Below, in pieces: positions 7,618 through 15,414 of a stretch of 36,177 nt of DNA. The notes below the pieces were generated by a model, which worked only from the letters and a program-made list of their open reading frames with translations, ran no database searches and was not told the origin of the DNA. Source of the DNA: Planctomycetota bacterium (GTDB lineage Bacteria; Planctomycetota; MHYJ01; JACQXL01; JACRIJ01). Position numbers and translations under genes: made by a program. Location: contig JACRIJ010000030.1 in NCBI GenBank assembly GCA_016220095.1, positions 1 through 36,177 of the forward strand, read 5' to 3'. Position 1 is the first letter of the stretch, and the number at the start of each line of letters is the position of its first letter.

Positions 7618-8047
7618 ACACGACGTTCATTATTGCATTATCGGCGCGTACGCAGTGGCGTTTTACGCAAAACCGCGATTCACAAAAGACATTGATATCA
7701 TGGTAGAACCCGATGCGGCTAATGCGTCAAAGCTTGTTAGAGCGCTTGAGGAATTCGGGTTCACAAAGACCGGATTGACTCCGGCTGATTTTGATAAAGA
7801 AGATAAAATAGTGCAGTTGGGTTATGAACCGGTACGGGTGGATATTGTCACCTCAATTGACGGATGCAGTTTTGAAAAGGTGTGGAAAAACAAAAAAGCC
7901 GGCCTTTACGGCAATGAAAAGGTTTTTTACATCGGAATCAACGAACTTATAGAAAACAAGAAAACGGTCTCCCGCATCCAGGACAAAATGGATGTGGAAG
8001 CGCTTTTAGCGATTTCCGCTAAAAAGATAAAACACAAGTTGCATTAA
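7571..8047 (+). CDS. MNT-type nucleotidyltransferase (DNA pol beta superfamily)
   Basis: A 158-residue protein with the nucleotidyltransferase signature: helix-G25-A-Y-A-V, then Arg36 and the Asp40-x-Asp42 metal-binding pair ('[10 protein letters not shown]'), a third acidic residue at Asp91 ('VRVDIVT'), and a C-terminal '[12 protein letters not shown]' helix common in AbiEii/MNT-like nucleotidyltransferases. Such enzymes transfer nucleotides to proteins or tRNA and often act in toxin-antitoxin or phage-defence pairs. The start at 7571 is chosen because AAGGCGG lies just upstream and the preceding residues (from ATG 7538) look unlike the family; it still overlaps the upstream small gene by 47 nt. 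Only 13 nt separate it from transketolase, probably by chance. Confidence 0.8.
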   Translation: MNIDKDYAELLQLLNKHDVHYCIIGAYAVAFYAKPRFTKDIDIMVEPDAANASKLVRALEEFGFTKTGLTPADFDKEDKIVQLGYEPVRVDIVTSIDGCSFEKVWKNKKAGLYGNEKVFYIGINELIENKKTVSRIQDKMDVEALLAISAKKIKHKLH

Positions 8048-8060
8048 GAAAGATATTTTT

Positions 8061-10073
8061 ATGCCTCAAATTTCAGATGAATTAAGAAACAGAGCCGTAA
8101 ACACCATTAAACTGCTCGCCGTGGACGCGGTGGAAAAGGCCAAATCCGGCCACCCCGGAATGCCCATGGGCACGGCGGATATCGCCTTCGTGCTGTGGAC
8201 ACAGTTCCTTCAATACAACCCCGAAGATCCGAATTGGCTCAACCGCGACAGGTTCGTATTGTCCGCGGGTCACGGCTCCATGCTTCTGTACTCAATGCTC
8301 CACCTGTCGGGTTATAAAATATCCATGGACGACCTGAAAAATTTCCGCCAACTCCACAGCATTACGCCGGGACATCCGGAATACGGCTGTACGCCCGGAG
8401 TGGAAACCACCACAGGCCCATTGGGCCAGGGTTTTGCCAACGGCGCCGGCATGGCGCTCGCGGGTAAAATACTGCGCGAAAGATTCAATGCCCTCGCGGG
8501 CAAAGAATTCTTTGATTACCGCGTTTACGCGATAGTCAGCGACGGCGACCTCATGGAAGGCATCACCTCCGAAGCCGCTTCTCTCGCCGGCCATCTCGGA
8601 TTAAATAATATGGTTTACCTGTATGACGACAACCATATCACCATAGAAGGTGATACCGCTCTATCTTTTTCTGAGGACGTAGCAAAAAGATTTGAGGCGT
8701 ACAACTGGCACGTCCAGCGCGTTGACGGCCATAATCACCAGGCAATCGCGAACGCGATAGAAAAAGCGCAGGCGGAAAAAGACAGGCCGAACCTTATATT
8801 GGCGCGCACGCATATCGCCAAAGGCAGTCCGCATAAACAGGATTCACAGGAGGCGCACGGCTCGCCGCTCGGTGAAGAAGAAGCCAGGGCAACAAGGAAA
8901 AACCTCGGTTGCGGCGAGACAACGGTCTTTTGCGCGTCTCAGGAAATATACGATATCTTCAAGGCGCGTAAAGAAGAAAACCTGAAACATTACACGAAAT
9001 GGCAGGCGGAATTTGCCGCACTGCGCGCCCAAAACAAGGAATTCTCCGAACTCTACGCAAAGATGTTTGAAAAACAGGTTCCGGAAAATATTTTCGAAAT
9101 ACTGAAATCAAGCGTCAAAGAAGGCGACCAGGCAACAAGGGTTTCGTCAGGCAACGCGCTCCAGAAGTTATCCCCTGCCATGCCGTCGCTCATCGGCGGC
9201 TCAGCGGACCTCGCACCGTCAAATAATACCTCAATCAAAGAGGCCGTGTCAATTAAGAAAGGCAATTTTGCCGGCAGGAACCTGCATTTCGGCATAAGAG
9301 AGCACTGCATGGGCGCGGTAATGAACGGCATGGCGCTGAACGGCGGATTCATCCCATACGGAGGCACGTTCCTGATATTCTCGGATTACATGCGGCCAAG
9401 CATACGGCTCGCGGCGCTTATGAACTTAAGAGTTATATATGTATTCACGCACGACAGCATATTCCTCGGCGAAGACGGCCCATCGCACCAGCCGATAGAA
9501 CATTTAGCCGCGCTCAGGGCGATACCTAATATGACCGTAATAAGACCCGCGGACGGAATGGAAACCGCGCTTGCCTGGGAGATGGCGCTGAAAAATACGA
9601 CTGGCCCGACGGCATTAATCCTGACAAGACAGAACCTACCGTTATTGGACAGGAAGAAATACACCCCTGCCGAAGGGATACGAAAAGGCGGATATGTCGT
9701 TTCAAATGCGAAGAATGCCGTGCCGGACGCAATACTCATCGCATCGGGTTCAGAGGTACCGTTGGCGCTTGAGACGCAAAACCTGCTATTAACAAAAGGC
9801 ATAGACGCAAGCGTAGTGAATATGGCGTGTTGGAACGTATTTGAAAAACAAGCCGAGGAATACAGGAAATCGGTGTTGCCGGACGCGTGCAAAAAGCGCG
9901 TATCCATAGAAGCCGCGGGCACGTTCGGATGGGAAAAATGGGTGGGCTGTGAAGGCCTGAAGATAGGAATAGACAGGTACGGCGAATCCGCGCCGATAAA
10001 GGCGTTGGCAAAGAAATTCGGTTTCACGCCCGAGGCGGTAGTTGATAAAATAATGAATTATACGGGGAAATGA
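8061..10073 (+). CDS. tkt: Transketolase
   Basis: A 670-residue, full-length, single-chain transketolase: the thiamine-diphosphate domain holds '[10 protein letters not shown]', '[15 protein letters not shown]' and the metal-binding '[16 protein letters not shown]' motif; the pyrimidine domain holds '[11 protein letters not shown]', '[14 protein letters not shown]' and '[18 protein letters not shown]'; the C-terminal domain is complete. It moves two-carbon ketol units between sugar phosphates in the non-oxidative pentose phosphate pathway, in the cytoplasm. The start at 8061 has AAGAAAGA upstream. The gene stands apart from other carbon-metabolism genes. Confidence 0.96.
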   Translation: MPQISDELRNRAVNTIKLLAVDAVEKAKSGHPGMPMGTADIAFVLWTQFLQYNPEDPNWLNRDRFVLSAGHGSMLLYSMLHLSGYKISMDDLKNFRQLHSITPGHPEYGCTPGVETTTGPLGQGFANGAGMALAGKILRERFNALAGKEFFDYRVYAIVSDGDLMEGITSEAASLAGHLGLNNMVYLYDDNHITIEGDTALSFSEDVAKRFEAYNWHVQRVDGHNHQAIANAIEKAQAEKDRPNLILARTHIAKGSPHKQDSQEAHGSPLGEEEARATRKNLGCGETTVFCASQEIYDIFKARKEENLKHYTKWQAEFAALRAQNKEFSELYAKMFEKQVPENIFEILKSSVKEGDQATRVSSGNALQKLSPAMPSLIGGSADLAPSNNTSIKEAVSIKKGNFAGRNLHFGIREHCMGAVMNGMALNGGFIPYGGTFLIFSDYMRPSIRLAALMNLRVIYVFTHDSIFLGEDGPSHQPIEHLAALRAIPNMTVIRPADGMETALAWEMALKNTTGPTALILTRQNLPLLDRKKYTPAEGIRKGGYVVSNAKNAVPDAILIASGSEVPLALETQNLLLTKGIDASVVNMACWNVFEKQAEEYRKSVLPDACKKRVSIEAAGTFGWEKWVGCEGLKIGIDRYGESAPIKALAKKFGFTPEAVVDKIMNYTGK

Positions 10074-10255
10074 CTATAGATAAATTAAAAATTATAAATT
10101 AAGAATTAAGAATAACGATGATTATTCATACCTTTTTTTCATGTCACTTTTCATTCTTCCTCCTTGCGTCATATTCTGTCTCCCCATGAAAACAACAGCA
10201 CAACATCTGATTAACCAATATGCGCAGTAGAGACGCCCCGTCGGGGCGTCTGTTT
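10074..10255. other. Intergenic AT-rich words and a GC hairpin at the next start
   Basis: About 10080-10120 is a run of 'ttaaaaattataaattaagaa' words, then 'tttttcatgtcacttttcattcttcctcc' words of the family seen at 25850-25915. At 10231-10251 a perfect hairpin AGACGCCCC-gtc-GGGGCGTCT ends 4 nt before the ATG of the next gene. Confidence 0.6.
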
Positions 10256-10762
10256 ATGACTTTGATTAAATGCGCGGAATGCGGAAAAGAGATTTCCGAT
10301 ACGGCAGTTACATGTTCTTCATGCGGACATTCTCATTTGCAGACTCAAAGCACACCGAACCAGACACAAATCCCAACCAATATCAGATGGATTGCAAAAT
10401 TAAGCGGCATTGTGATAGTGCTGTCGCTTATTTTTTTACCGATTGCATCATGCGGAGAGATGACTTTTACCGGTCTTGATGTTTTCTCCGACGGGAATAT
10501 CGGCGCCGGCATTAAAATTCTGCTTGGCGTATCCATTTTGTTTGCCTTAGTATCACTGTTTCTTAATAAAGGGCAGTCATTAATATGGTCCGGAGTAATA
10601 GGATTAGTATCGCTGGCTATAGGATATATGAAAGCTCGTCATGATGTGCGCGTATTGAGTTTAGACATAGGCGCATATATTGCCGGTATTGGCTTTGTTG
10701 TATTGGCCTTCATTGGCAGTATTATGCATATGCGAAATAATGACGAAAAAACCGCTAAATAA
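10256..10762 (+). CDS. Zinc-ribbon membrane protein
   Basis: 168 residues. An N-terminal zinc ribbon (Cys6-x2-Cys9...Cys20-x2-Cys23, 'CAECGKEI..TCSSCGHS') is followed by a short polar linker and four hydrophobic segments. This layout (zinc ribbon plus transmembrane helices) is widespread among uncharacterised bacterial proteins and implies no specific function. The start at 10256 is taken because it begins the zinc ribbon properly; ATG 10220 would translate through the GC hairpin and give unconserved residues. There is no visible Shine-Dalgarno sequence: the space is filled by the hairpin at 10231-10251. Confidence 0.75.
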   Translation: MTLIKCAECGKEISDTAVTCSSCGHSHLQTQSTPNQTQIPTNIRWIAKLSGIVIVLSLIFLPIASCGEMTFTGLDVFSDGNIGAGIKILLGVSILFALVSLFLNKGQSLIWSGVIGLVSLAIGYMKARHDVRVLSLDIGAYIAGIGFVVLAFIGSIMHMRNNDEKTAK

Positions 10763-10839
10763 TCCTATACGCATAGATAATCCTGACTTTGTTATGGTAA
10801 AAAAATATTAAGGTTACAACTTTTAGAAAGGAATTTATC

Positions 10840-10950
10840 ATGTCTATGTCTTCGCAAATAGCGATTTTGGTTACATTGCCTATATGCGGCTGTCTTATTT
10901 ATTGCACGTCTTGGATTGTCAATACTATCAAGAAAAACAATACGAAGTAG
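10840..10950 (+). CDS. 36-residue single-pass membrane microprotein
   Basis: ATG at 10840 is preceded by AGAAAGGA (about 10825-10832) at good spacing and opens a 36-codon frame ending TAG at 10950. The product has one hydrophobic stretch (about residues 6-29, 'IAILVTLPICGCLIYC'), three cysteines within it, and a basic C-terminus 'NTIKKNNTK', predicting a small membrane protein with a positively charged cytoplasmic tail. It matches no family I know. Support is the Shine-Dalgarno sequence and the amphipathic logic of the product. Confidence 0.5.
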   Translation: MSMSSQIAILVTLPICGCLIYCTSWIVNTIKKNNTK

Positions 10951-11591
10951 GTAATGCCCCAGGCAAGGGTTACTCTCTTCCTGTTCATCGTGGGCCCTTG
11001 AAAGGATGACCGGGATATGACGCGAGGAGGAAGAATGGAAAACGTAGAAGGGAGGGCGACGAAAGATGACAGGTGATAGAATGATAGGAATAGCTGACAT
11101 GGATGCGTGAACATGTAAAACTCTAAATCCTAAATCCGAAACTCTAAACAAATTCCAATGCTCAAAATGCATTCTAAACTCAAAACACGACGAACGCCGT
11201 GTTTCGGTAATTCGTATTTTGAATTTACAAACTGTCCCCCTTGTCATTCTCGCATGCTATAACCTTCGTAACGTCGTTTAGCCATTCAGCCGTCAATCCG
11301 TTTAATCTGCTTAATCTGTTGTTAAAAATTCGTCGTGTCTCATTATATTTCTTGACTTATTTGTACAGATTGCTACAATCAGAACTTACATCCATGTATG
11401 TATTTTAACCAAAATATGGCTAAAACAACCCCGTATTTCAGTCAAAAACAGGATAAATAGCGTTACCGTAGTCAAAACTACGACATTTAACCACTGAACG
11501 CATTGAAACCACAAAGAGCGCCAAGTGACGCGACGAAAGTACTATGGTTTGTAAACTTTTGCGTAAGAAACCTGCTTTAAGGAGCACGAAT
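10951..11591. repeat. Repeat-rich intergenic stretch
   Basis: No gene seen. 11030-11092 carries the 'gacgaaagatgacaggtgatagaatgatagga' words (the 19-nt block 11071-11089 recurs exactly, inverted, at 25797-25815). 11118-11228 is a palindromic word element like 199-300. 11289-11335 has 'caatccgtttaatctgcttaatctg' words. 11489-11575 has 'aaccactgaacgc' and 'gcgccaagtgacgcgacgaaagtactatggttt' words, the latter shared with about 7045-7075. Confidence 0.65.
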
Positions 11592-11744
11592 ATGCGTAGA
11601 GACATTGAAAATGACCTCGTTTTGTGGAAGTCGCAAAAAGAAAGGTATCCTCTTATAATCAAAGGCGCGAGGCAGGTTGGGAAAAGTTATCTTGTTGAAG
11701 CCTTCGGAAAAAACCATTTTCAAAATTGCGTCGTAGTAGAATGA
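11592..11744 (+). pseudogene. 5' remnant of an AAA_14/DUF4143-type ATPase
   Basis: Fifty residues starting at an ATG with AAGGAG at 11579-11584. The sequence 'LIIKGARQVGKSYLVEAFG' is the N-terminal beta-strand and Walker A motif typical of the large AAA_14/DUF4143 ATPase family, whose members usually exceed 350 residues. Here the frame stops at TGA (11742-11744) about 23 residues past the Walker A lysine, and the DNA passes directly into a dispersed 'atgaaaaacggaggggg..gacgacgaaagatga' word element. The remaining ATPase is not found downstream. I read it as a gene truncated by repeat-associated recombination or deletion. Confidence 0.7.
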
Positions 11745-11952
11745 AAAACGGAGGGGGAAAGACGACGAAAGATGATGTGAATTGGCTCTATATATCATAC
11801 CACGGGTTTACACCCGCGGCTAAACGCCTTTCCTTTTCAGGGCACATCTAACGTCTTACATCTAACTTTCAAAATACCGTCCGTTTAATCCGCTAAATCC
11901 TGCCCCCGTCTACTGTTTCCGTATTCTGTCTTCTGTTTCCTGTATTCTCCGT
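11745..11952. repeat. Repeat words and REP-like hairpin
   Basis: 11745-11780 continues the 'gacgacgaaagatgatg' word family. 11800-11819 is an imperfect hairpin CCACGGGT-ttac-ACCCGCGG followed by 'cta', similar in style to the REP hairpins of 33-48. 11880-11950 contains 'aatccgctaaatcc' and 'tctgtttcctgtattctcc' words. No terminator with a T-run is clear. Confidence 0.5.
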
Positions 11953-12378
11953 CTATTCTTTCTTAAATCTTATCAATTCGTCCAGGCTGTATTTACCCGG
12001 GCCTATCAATATGAAACCAAGGAATACGATGCCGTCTTCTATGGCATGCGAAGCCGGTTGAAACCCCTGATGATTTGTCAAATGGTACAACGACGCCATT
12101 GTCATATTGATAACAAGAAACAAACACGCCGGCCGGAAAAAAAAGCCTGCGGCAAATGCTATCCCGCCGAAAAATTCCGCGCACGCGGCCATGAAACCCC
12201 AGAACACGGGAAAGGAAGTAATTCCTACCGCGCCCATGCCCATCGCGCCTATATCGGCCCAGACCTTGGATCCGCTGAAAAGCTTCATTGAACCGTGGGT
12301 TATGAACATGGCGCCGAGGCCCAGCCTGAGAATCAGCAGTCCGATGTCCCTGTACTTGTCAAGAAATCTTAAAATCAT
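11953..12378 (-). CDS. DoxX-family membrane protein
   Basis: A 141-residue membrane protein with four hydrophobic helices and the family opening 'GLLILRLGLGAMFITHGSMKLF', followed by 'FFGGIAFAAGFFFRPACLFLVINM'. DoxX/DoxD-like proteins are inner-membrane proteins, some linked to quinone-dependent redox or sulfur/thiol stress, but most are uncharacterised. The start at 12378 has AGGAG (complement of about 12386-12390) 7 nt upstream; the longer ORF start at 12405 precedes that Shine-Dalgarno sequence and is rejected. It is a single minus-strand gene between plus-strand repeat regions. Confidence 0.85.
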   Translation of the reverse strand: MILRFLDKYRDIGLLILRLGLGAMFITHGSMKLFSGSKVWADIGAMGMGAVGITSFPVFWGFMAACAEFFGGIAFAAGFFFRPACLFLVINMTMASLYHLTNHQGFQPASHAIEDGIVFLGFILIGPGKYSLDELIRFKKE

Positions 12379-13262
12379 TTCCAATCTCCTTAGAAAAACT
12401 AACAATAACGACTAACGCGAATTAACCACTGAACACACTGAATACACCGAACGCACAAAATGAATTTATTCATTTTAACAGAAAAAAACGTAAAAGCAAG
12501 GATTTTTGGAGTTCAAGAGTTACGGAGTTAAGGGGTTACGGAGTAGGGGCGAATCCATGTATTCGCCCTGTTACTTATAGTGTTCGCCAGAAACATTCGT
12601 AATACTTCAGCCATTTATAATAGAAATTCCCCTCCCTTGCGACTCGCAGGGAGTCCCGACTAAAATGTCGGGAATGAGAGGGAATAAAGGGGAGGGTGAA
12701 AAGCATTTTCCCCCTCTCCATTCTTTCGTCCCGTCCTTCGTGCCCTCGCTTACACTGAGTAAAGCGAAGCGTGCCTTCGTGGCCGATCTTCGTTTCTTAC
12801 GCATAATAAATAATCCTTGATTTTGAATGTGATAATGATTATGATATATGCGATATACCCTGCTTTACTCAATCATAAAGCAACAACCAAAAACCTAACG
12901 ACAGCGACTAATGCGAATTAACCACCGAACGCGCCGAATACACCGAACATATGAGACAGATTTACCGTGCTCCAATACTTTCGGTGAATTGCATATCCGC
13001 CCCCTCGGCAAGCTCGGGGCGCAAGCGCAGCCAAAACGACTACGATTATTTGCCACGAAGGCGAGAGAGCTCATGGGAAAACGCCGAACGTTACCGAAAC
13101 CACGAATGCACACTAATAAACACGAATTATTGGGTATTCGTGTTCATTCGTGATTAATAATTCGTCAAAATCTTCTGCCGCCCGGCCTATTCATGCAAAT
13201 CTTCGCGGCTTCGTGTCTTCGTGGCTGAGAAACGTTGGTTTTATCTAAGGAGAATATATAAC
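12379..13262. repeat. ~880-bp repeat-filled intergenic stretch
   Basis: No supported gene. Contents in order: 'aaccactgaacacactgaatacaccgaacgc' words at 12424-12457; G-rich 8-nt array (plus-strand G) at 12508-12550; hairpin GGGCGAAT/ATTCGCCC at 12547-12568; nested hairpin with CCCCTCCC (12629-12636) / GGGGAGGG (12689-12696) outside TCCCGAC-taaaat-GTCGGGA (12654-12673); 'ccttcgtgccctcg..ccttcgtggc' words at 12735-12783; 'aaccaccgaacgcgccgaatacaccgaac' words at 12920-12950; a palindrome of cacgaat/attcgtg words (about 13098-13127 and 13135-13151); and CTTCGTGGC at 13217-13225 before the next gene. Confidence 0.7.
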
Positions 13263-13922
13263 ATGTTTGATAACTGGGGTATGGTAGAAATGGTTTACGC
13301 GATATGTTTTTTTATGGGATTTGTTTACGCAATCCTTACGGCGCTCCTGAGCGGAATTTTTTCCGGCTGTCATGACGTGGACGCCGGCGGCGCTGACGCG
13401 GGCGGCATGGACGCAGGCGGAGCCGATGCCGGCGGGGCCGCCGGAGGCATGGACGGCCACGTGAGCGTGGACGGCCAGGCCATATCAACAGGCGAAATGC
13501 CTGACCACGGTTTGATACAGTTTTCGCCCTTCAGCCCTATCGTTGTGGCAATGTTCATTTCATCTTTCGGCGCCTCAGGCATAATCTGCAAACAGATATT
13601 CAACCTGCCGCTCTACTGGCACCTGCCTATCTCGCTCGCAACCGGATTTGCCATCGCGGGCGGCACGTTCCTTATGTTCTCCAAATTGTTCCGCGCCACG
13701 CAAAGCAGTTCCGAAGCGCAGAGCAGTGACCTTATAGAACTTGAAGCCGAAGTCATCACTCCCGTGCCGGATAAAGGCGTAGGCGAAATTGCGTACTACG
13801 TAAAAGGTTCGCGCTATACGGCTCCGGCAAAATCTTTTACCGGTAATCCCATAAACAACCACGTTCATGTGATAATAAAGAAGGTCGTCGGAACGACATT
13901 TTTCGTAATTCCGAAAGTGTAA
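13263..13922 (+). CDS. NfeD/YqiJ-like membrane protein with Gly-Ala-Asp repeat
   Basis: 219 residues. A first membrane segment (about residues 7-34) is followed by an acidic glycine-rich stretch at about 38-63 built of DAGGA/DAGGM pentads, two further hydrophobic segments (about 88-150), and a C-terminal beta-rich region ('LEAEVITPVPDKGVGEIAY') resembling the OB fold of NfeD/YqiJ proteins, which accompany flotillin-like membrane proteins. The start at 13263 has AAGGAG at the right distance; GTG-type upstream starts lie in repeat DNA. The nearby LemA and HtpX suggest a membrane-quality theme, but no flotillin gene is present. The family call rests on C-terminal pattern only. Confidence 0.6.
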   Translation: MFDNWGMVEMVYAICFFMGFVYAILTALLSGIFSGCHDVDAGGADAGGMDAGGADAGGAAGGMDGHVSVDGQAISTGEMPDHGLIQFSPFSPIVVAMFISSFGASGIICKQIFNLPLYWHLPISLATGFAIAGGTFLMFSKLFRATQSSSEAQSSDLIELEAEVITPVPDKGVGEIAYYVKGSRYTAPAKSFTGNPINNHVHVIIKKVVGTTFFVIPKV

Positions 13923-14050
13923 CGACGAAAATGAATTATGAAAAATGAAGAATGAAGGACGTTATCCGGTTCCCGTTTAAACGGGTCACGGGCCACGGGA
14001 AACGATCGTAGTAACTCCGTAACCCCGTAACCCCTTAACCCCTAAACACG
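13923..14050. repeat. Repeat words and C-rich 8-nt array
   Basis: 13930-13975 repeats the 'aatgaaaaatgaagaatgaaggacg..ccggttcccg' words found after 6456. 14011-14047 is a tandem of about 8-nt units (aactccgt, aaccccgt, aacccctt, aacccct) that is C-rich on plus and G-rich on minus. Confidence 0.65.
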
Positions 14051-14263
14051 ATGCAATTTATTTCAAAATCTGAATTAGAACGCCGCATTAAAATGTGGGC
14101 GGATGTTACCGCATTGTCTTTTGACCTTTATATCGCAATGCTGAAAAAAAAGCATCCGAAATCGGGTAAACCGGCATTAAGAAAAATGATGCTTGAAGAT
14201 TTTTTGAATATTGGATTGAAAAATCATGAAAGAATATTTTTAGAACACGCGAAAAGAATCTAA
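14051..14263 (+). CDS. Small uncharacterised protein
   Basis: 70 residues, basic, probably helical ('SELERRIKMWADVTALSFDLYIAMLKKKHP' region, quoted in part). It has coding-like composition and begins right after the C-rich 8-nt array with no Shine-Dalgarno sequence. I do not recognise the family. A second short frame begins 3 nt after its stop. Size and context are compatible with a small regulatory or partner protein, but nothing here shows function. It may also be a remnant of a larger gene. Confidence 0.45.
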   Translation: MQFISKSELERRIKMWADVTALSFDLYIAMLKKKHPKSGKPALRKMMLEDFLNIGLKNHERIFLEHAKRI

Positions 14264-14265
14264 AT

Positions 14266-14370
14266 ATGCAGTATATCAAAAAATGGTCAAAAAAACTCGG
14301 CATTAACATTGAACGACGCTTGAACGACTTTGAACAGCAGATTGAACAGATTAAACGGATTGGCGACTGA
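14266..14370 (+). CDS. 34-residue ORF, probably remnant or not expressed
   Basis: Starts 3 nt after the preceding stop and encodes a charged peptide ('MQYIKKWSKKLGINIERRL' at the start). Its 3' part is formed from 'gaacagattaaacggattggcgac', the inverse of the word family at 11289-11317, so the frame runs into repeat DNA. No Shine-Dalgarno sequence. I list it because of the tight coupling to the previous frame. Confidence 0.2.
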   Translation: MQYIKKWSKKLGINIERRLNDFEQQIEQIKRIGD

Positions 14371-14458
14371 AAACTGTGCCGTTCTTCGTGACTTCTCCCT
14401 TTTCCTTAGTTAATATTTATGTAAGGGATCCCGCGCAGGGAGCGTCTTCGTGGCTAAA

Positions 14459-14520
14459 GTAACCCCGTAACTCCGTAACCCCTTAACCCCTTAACTCCGT
14501 AACCCCTAAACCCTTTAACT
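14459..14520. repeat. Telomere-like 8-nt C-rich tandem array before lemA
   Basis: Successive units aaccccgt, aactccgt, aacccctt, aacccctt, aactccgt, aacccct, aaaccctt. The minus strand therefore reads GGGGTTAAGGGGTTAC-type DNA with several G3-G4 runs spaced by 4 nt, a candidate G-quadruplex, ending 20 nt before the lemA ATG. Similar arrays are at 14011-14047 and, inverted, 12508-12550. Confidence 0.8.
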
Positions 14521-14539
14521 CTAATTGGAGGTTTATATA

Positions 14540-15103
14540 ATGGGTGGAATGATTCCTGTTTACATCGCCATAGGCATAGGCGTTGTGCTTGCGCTGTGGG
14601 TAATCGCGGCTTACAACGGACTTGTAGGCCTGCGCAACCAGGTTCAGAACGCGTGGTCGCAGATTGACGTCCAGCTCAAAAGGCGCTACGACCTCATCCC
14701 GAACCTTGTAAATACCGCGAAAGGTTACCTCAAACACGAACAGACCGTGCTTGAAAATGTAACAAAGGCGCGCTCGGCCTGCATGAATACACAGGGCGTT
14801 GCCAAACAGGCTGAAGCGGAAAATTTCCTCACGCAATCGCTTAAATCCCTCTTCGCAGTGGTAGAAAGCTATCCTGACCTTAAGGCAAACCAGAATATGC
14901 TCGCACTGCAGGAAGAATTGACTGCCACGGAAAATAAAATATCCTTCGCTCGGCAGTTCTATAACGACGTGGTGATGAGATTCAACAACAAGACGCAGAT
15001 GTTCCCGAGCAATATAATCGCGGGCATGTTCGGGTTTAAACAAGCGGAATTCTTCGCGACCGAATCAGCGGAAGAGAAAAAGGCCCCTAAAGTTGAATTC
15101 TAA
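14540..15103 (+). CDS. lemA: LemA family protein
   Basis: 187 residues. One N-terminal membrane helix (about 5-25, '[20 protein letters not shown]') is followed by the helical LemA domain with the diagnostic '[20 protein letters not shown]' and '[15 protein letters not shown]' wording, and a C-terminal 'FGFKQAEFF' end. LemA proteins are inner-membrane proteins with a long helical extracytoplasmic domain, often paired with membrane proteases or TPM-domain proteins; molecular function is unsettled. ATG 14540 follows TTGGAGG (14525-14531). HtpX is the next gene, a common pairing. Confidence 0.93.
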   Translation: MGGMIPVYIAIGIGVVLALWVIAAYNGLVGLRNQVQNAWSQIDVQLKRRYDLIPNLVNTAKGYLKHEQTVLENVTKARSACMNTQGVAKQAEAENFLTQSLKSLFAVVESYPDLKANQNMLALQEELTATENKISFARQFYNDVVMRFNNKTQMFPSNIIAGMFGFKQAEFFATESAEEKKAPKVEF

Positions 15104-15414
15104 ATTGCCTTTGGCAATTTAGCGCCTAAATCAACTTCGTTGATTTAGAAACGAACGAGTGTTTTTAGGCGAAACTGTATATGACGAAACCACAGCCCTT
15201 CGGCAGGTTCAGGGTCTAACCCTTCGGCAAGCCTCCTTCGTTCCACTCAGGACTGCGGCGGGGCGAAAGTACACAGAGGACACGCTACGAGAGTAACATG
15301 GTGAAAGAATGACAAAGTGTTCGCTTAGAAACATTCTATAATCCTGTCATTCTACCATTCTTTCGTCCCATCCTTCGTGTCCTCGTGTCTTCGTGGCAAA
15401 AAAGGTTCTACTAT
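15104..15414. repeat. Twin palindromes and word repeats between lemA and htpX
   Basis: Two perfect hairpins follow the lemA stop: CTAAATTGCC-ttt-GGCAATTTAG (15100-15122) and CTAAATCAA-cttcg-TTGATTTAG (15126-15148). They lack a T-run. About 15185-15265 has 'cccttcggca' words; 15300-15319 and 15343-15366 form an inverted pair of 'gaaagaatgac/gtcattct' words; 15368-15397 has 'ccttcgtgtcctcgtgtcttcgtggc'. No gene seen. Confidence 0.6.

Noticed and set aside
12911..13157. Two overlapping plus-strand ORFs of 68-80 codons
   Set aside because: They translate word repeats (caccgaac, cacgaat) and have no Shine-Dalgarno sequence or family resemblance.
14459..14520. Telomere or replication origin iteron
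   Set aside because: The units are degenerate, the arrays are short and in two orientations, and no replication gene or DnaA box cluster is nearby.
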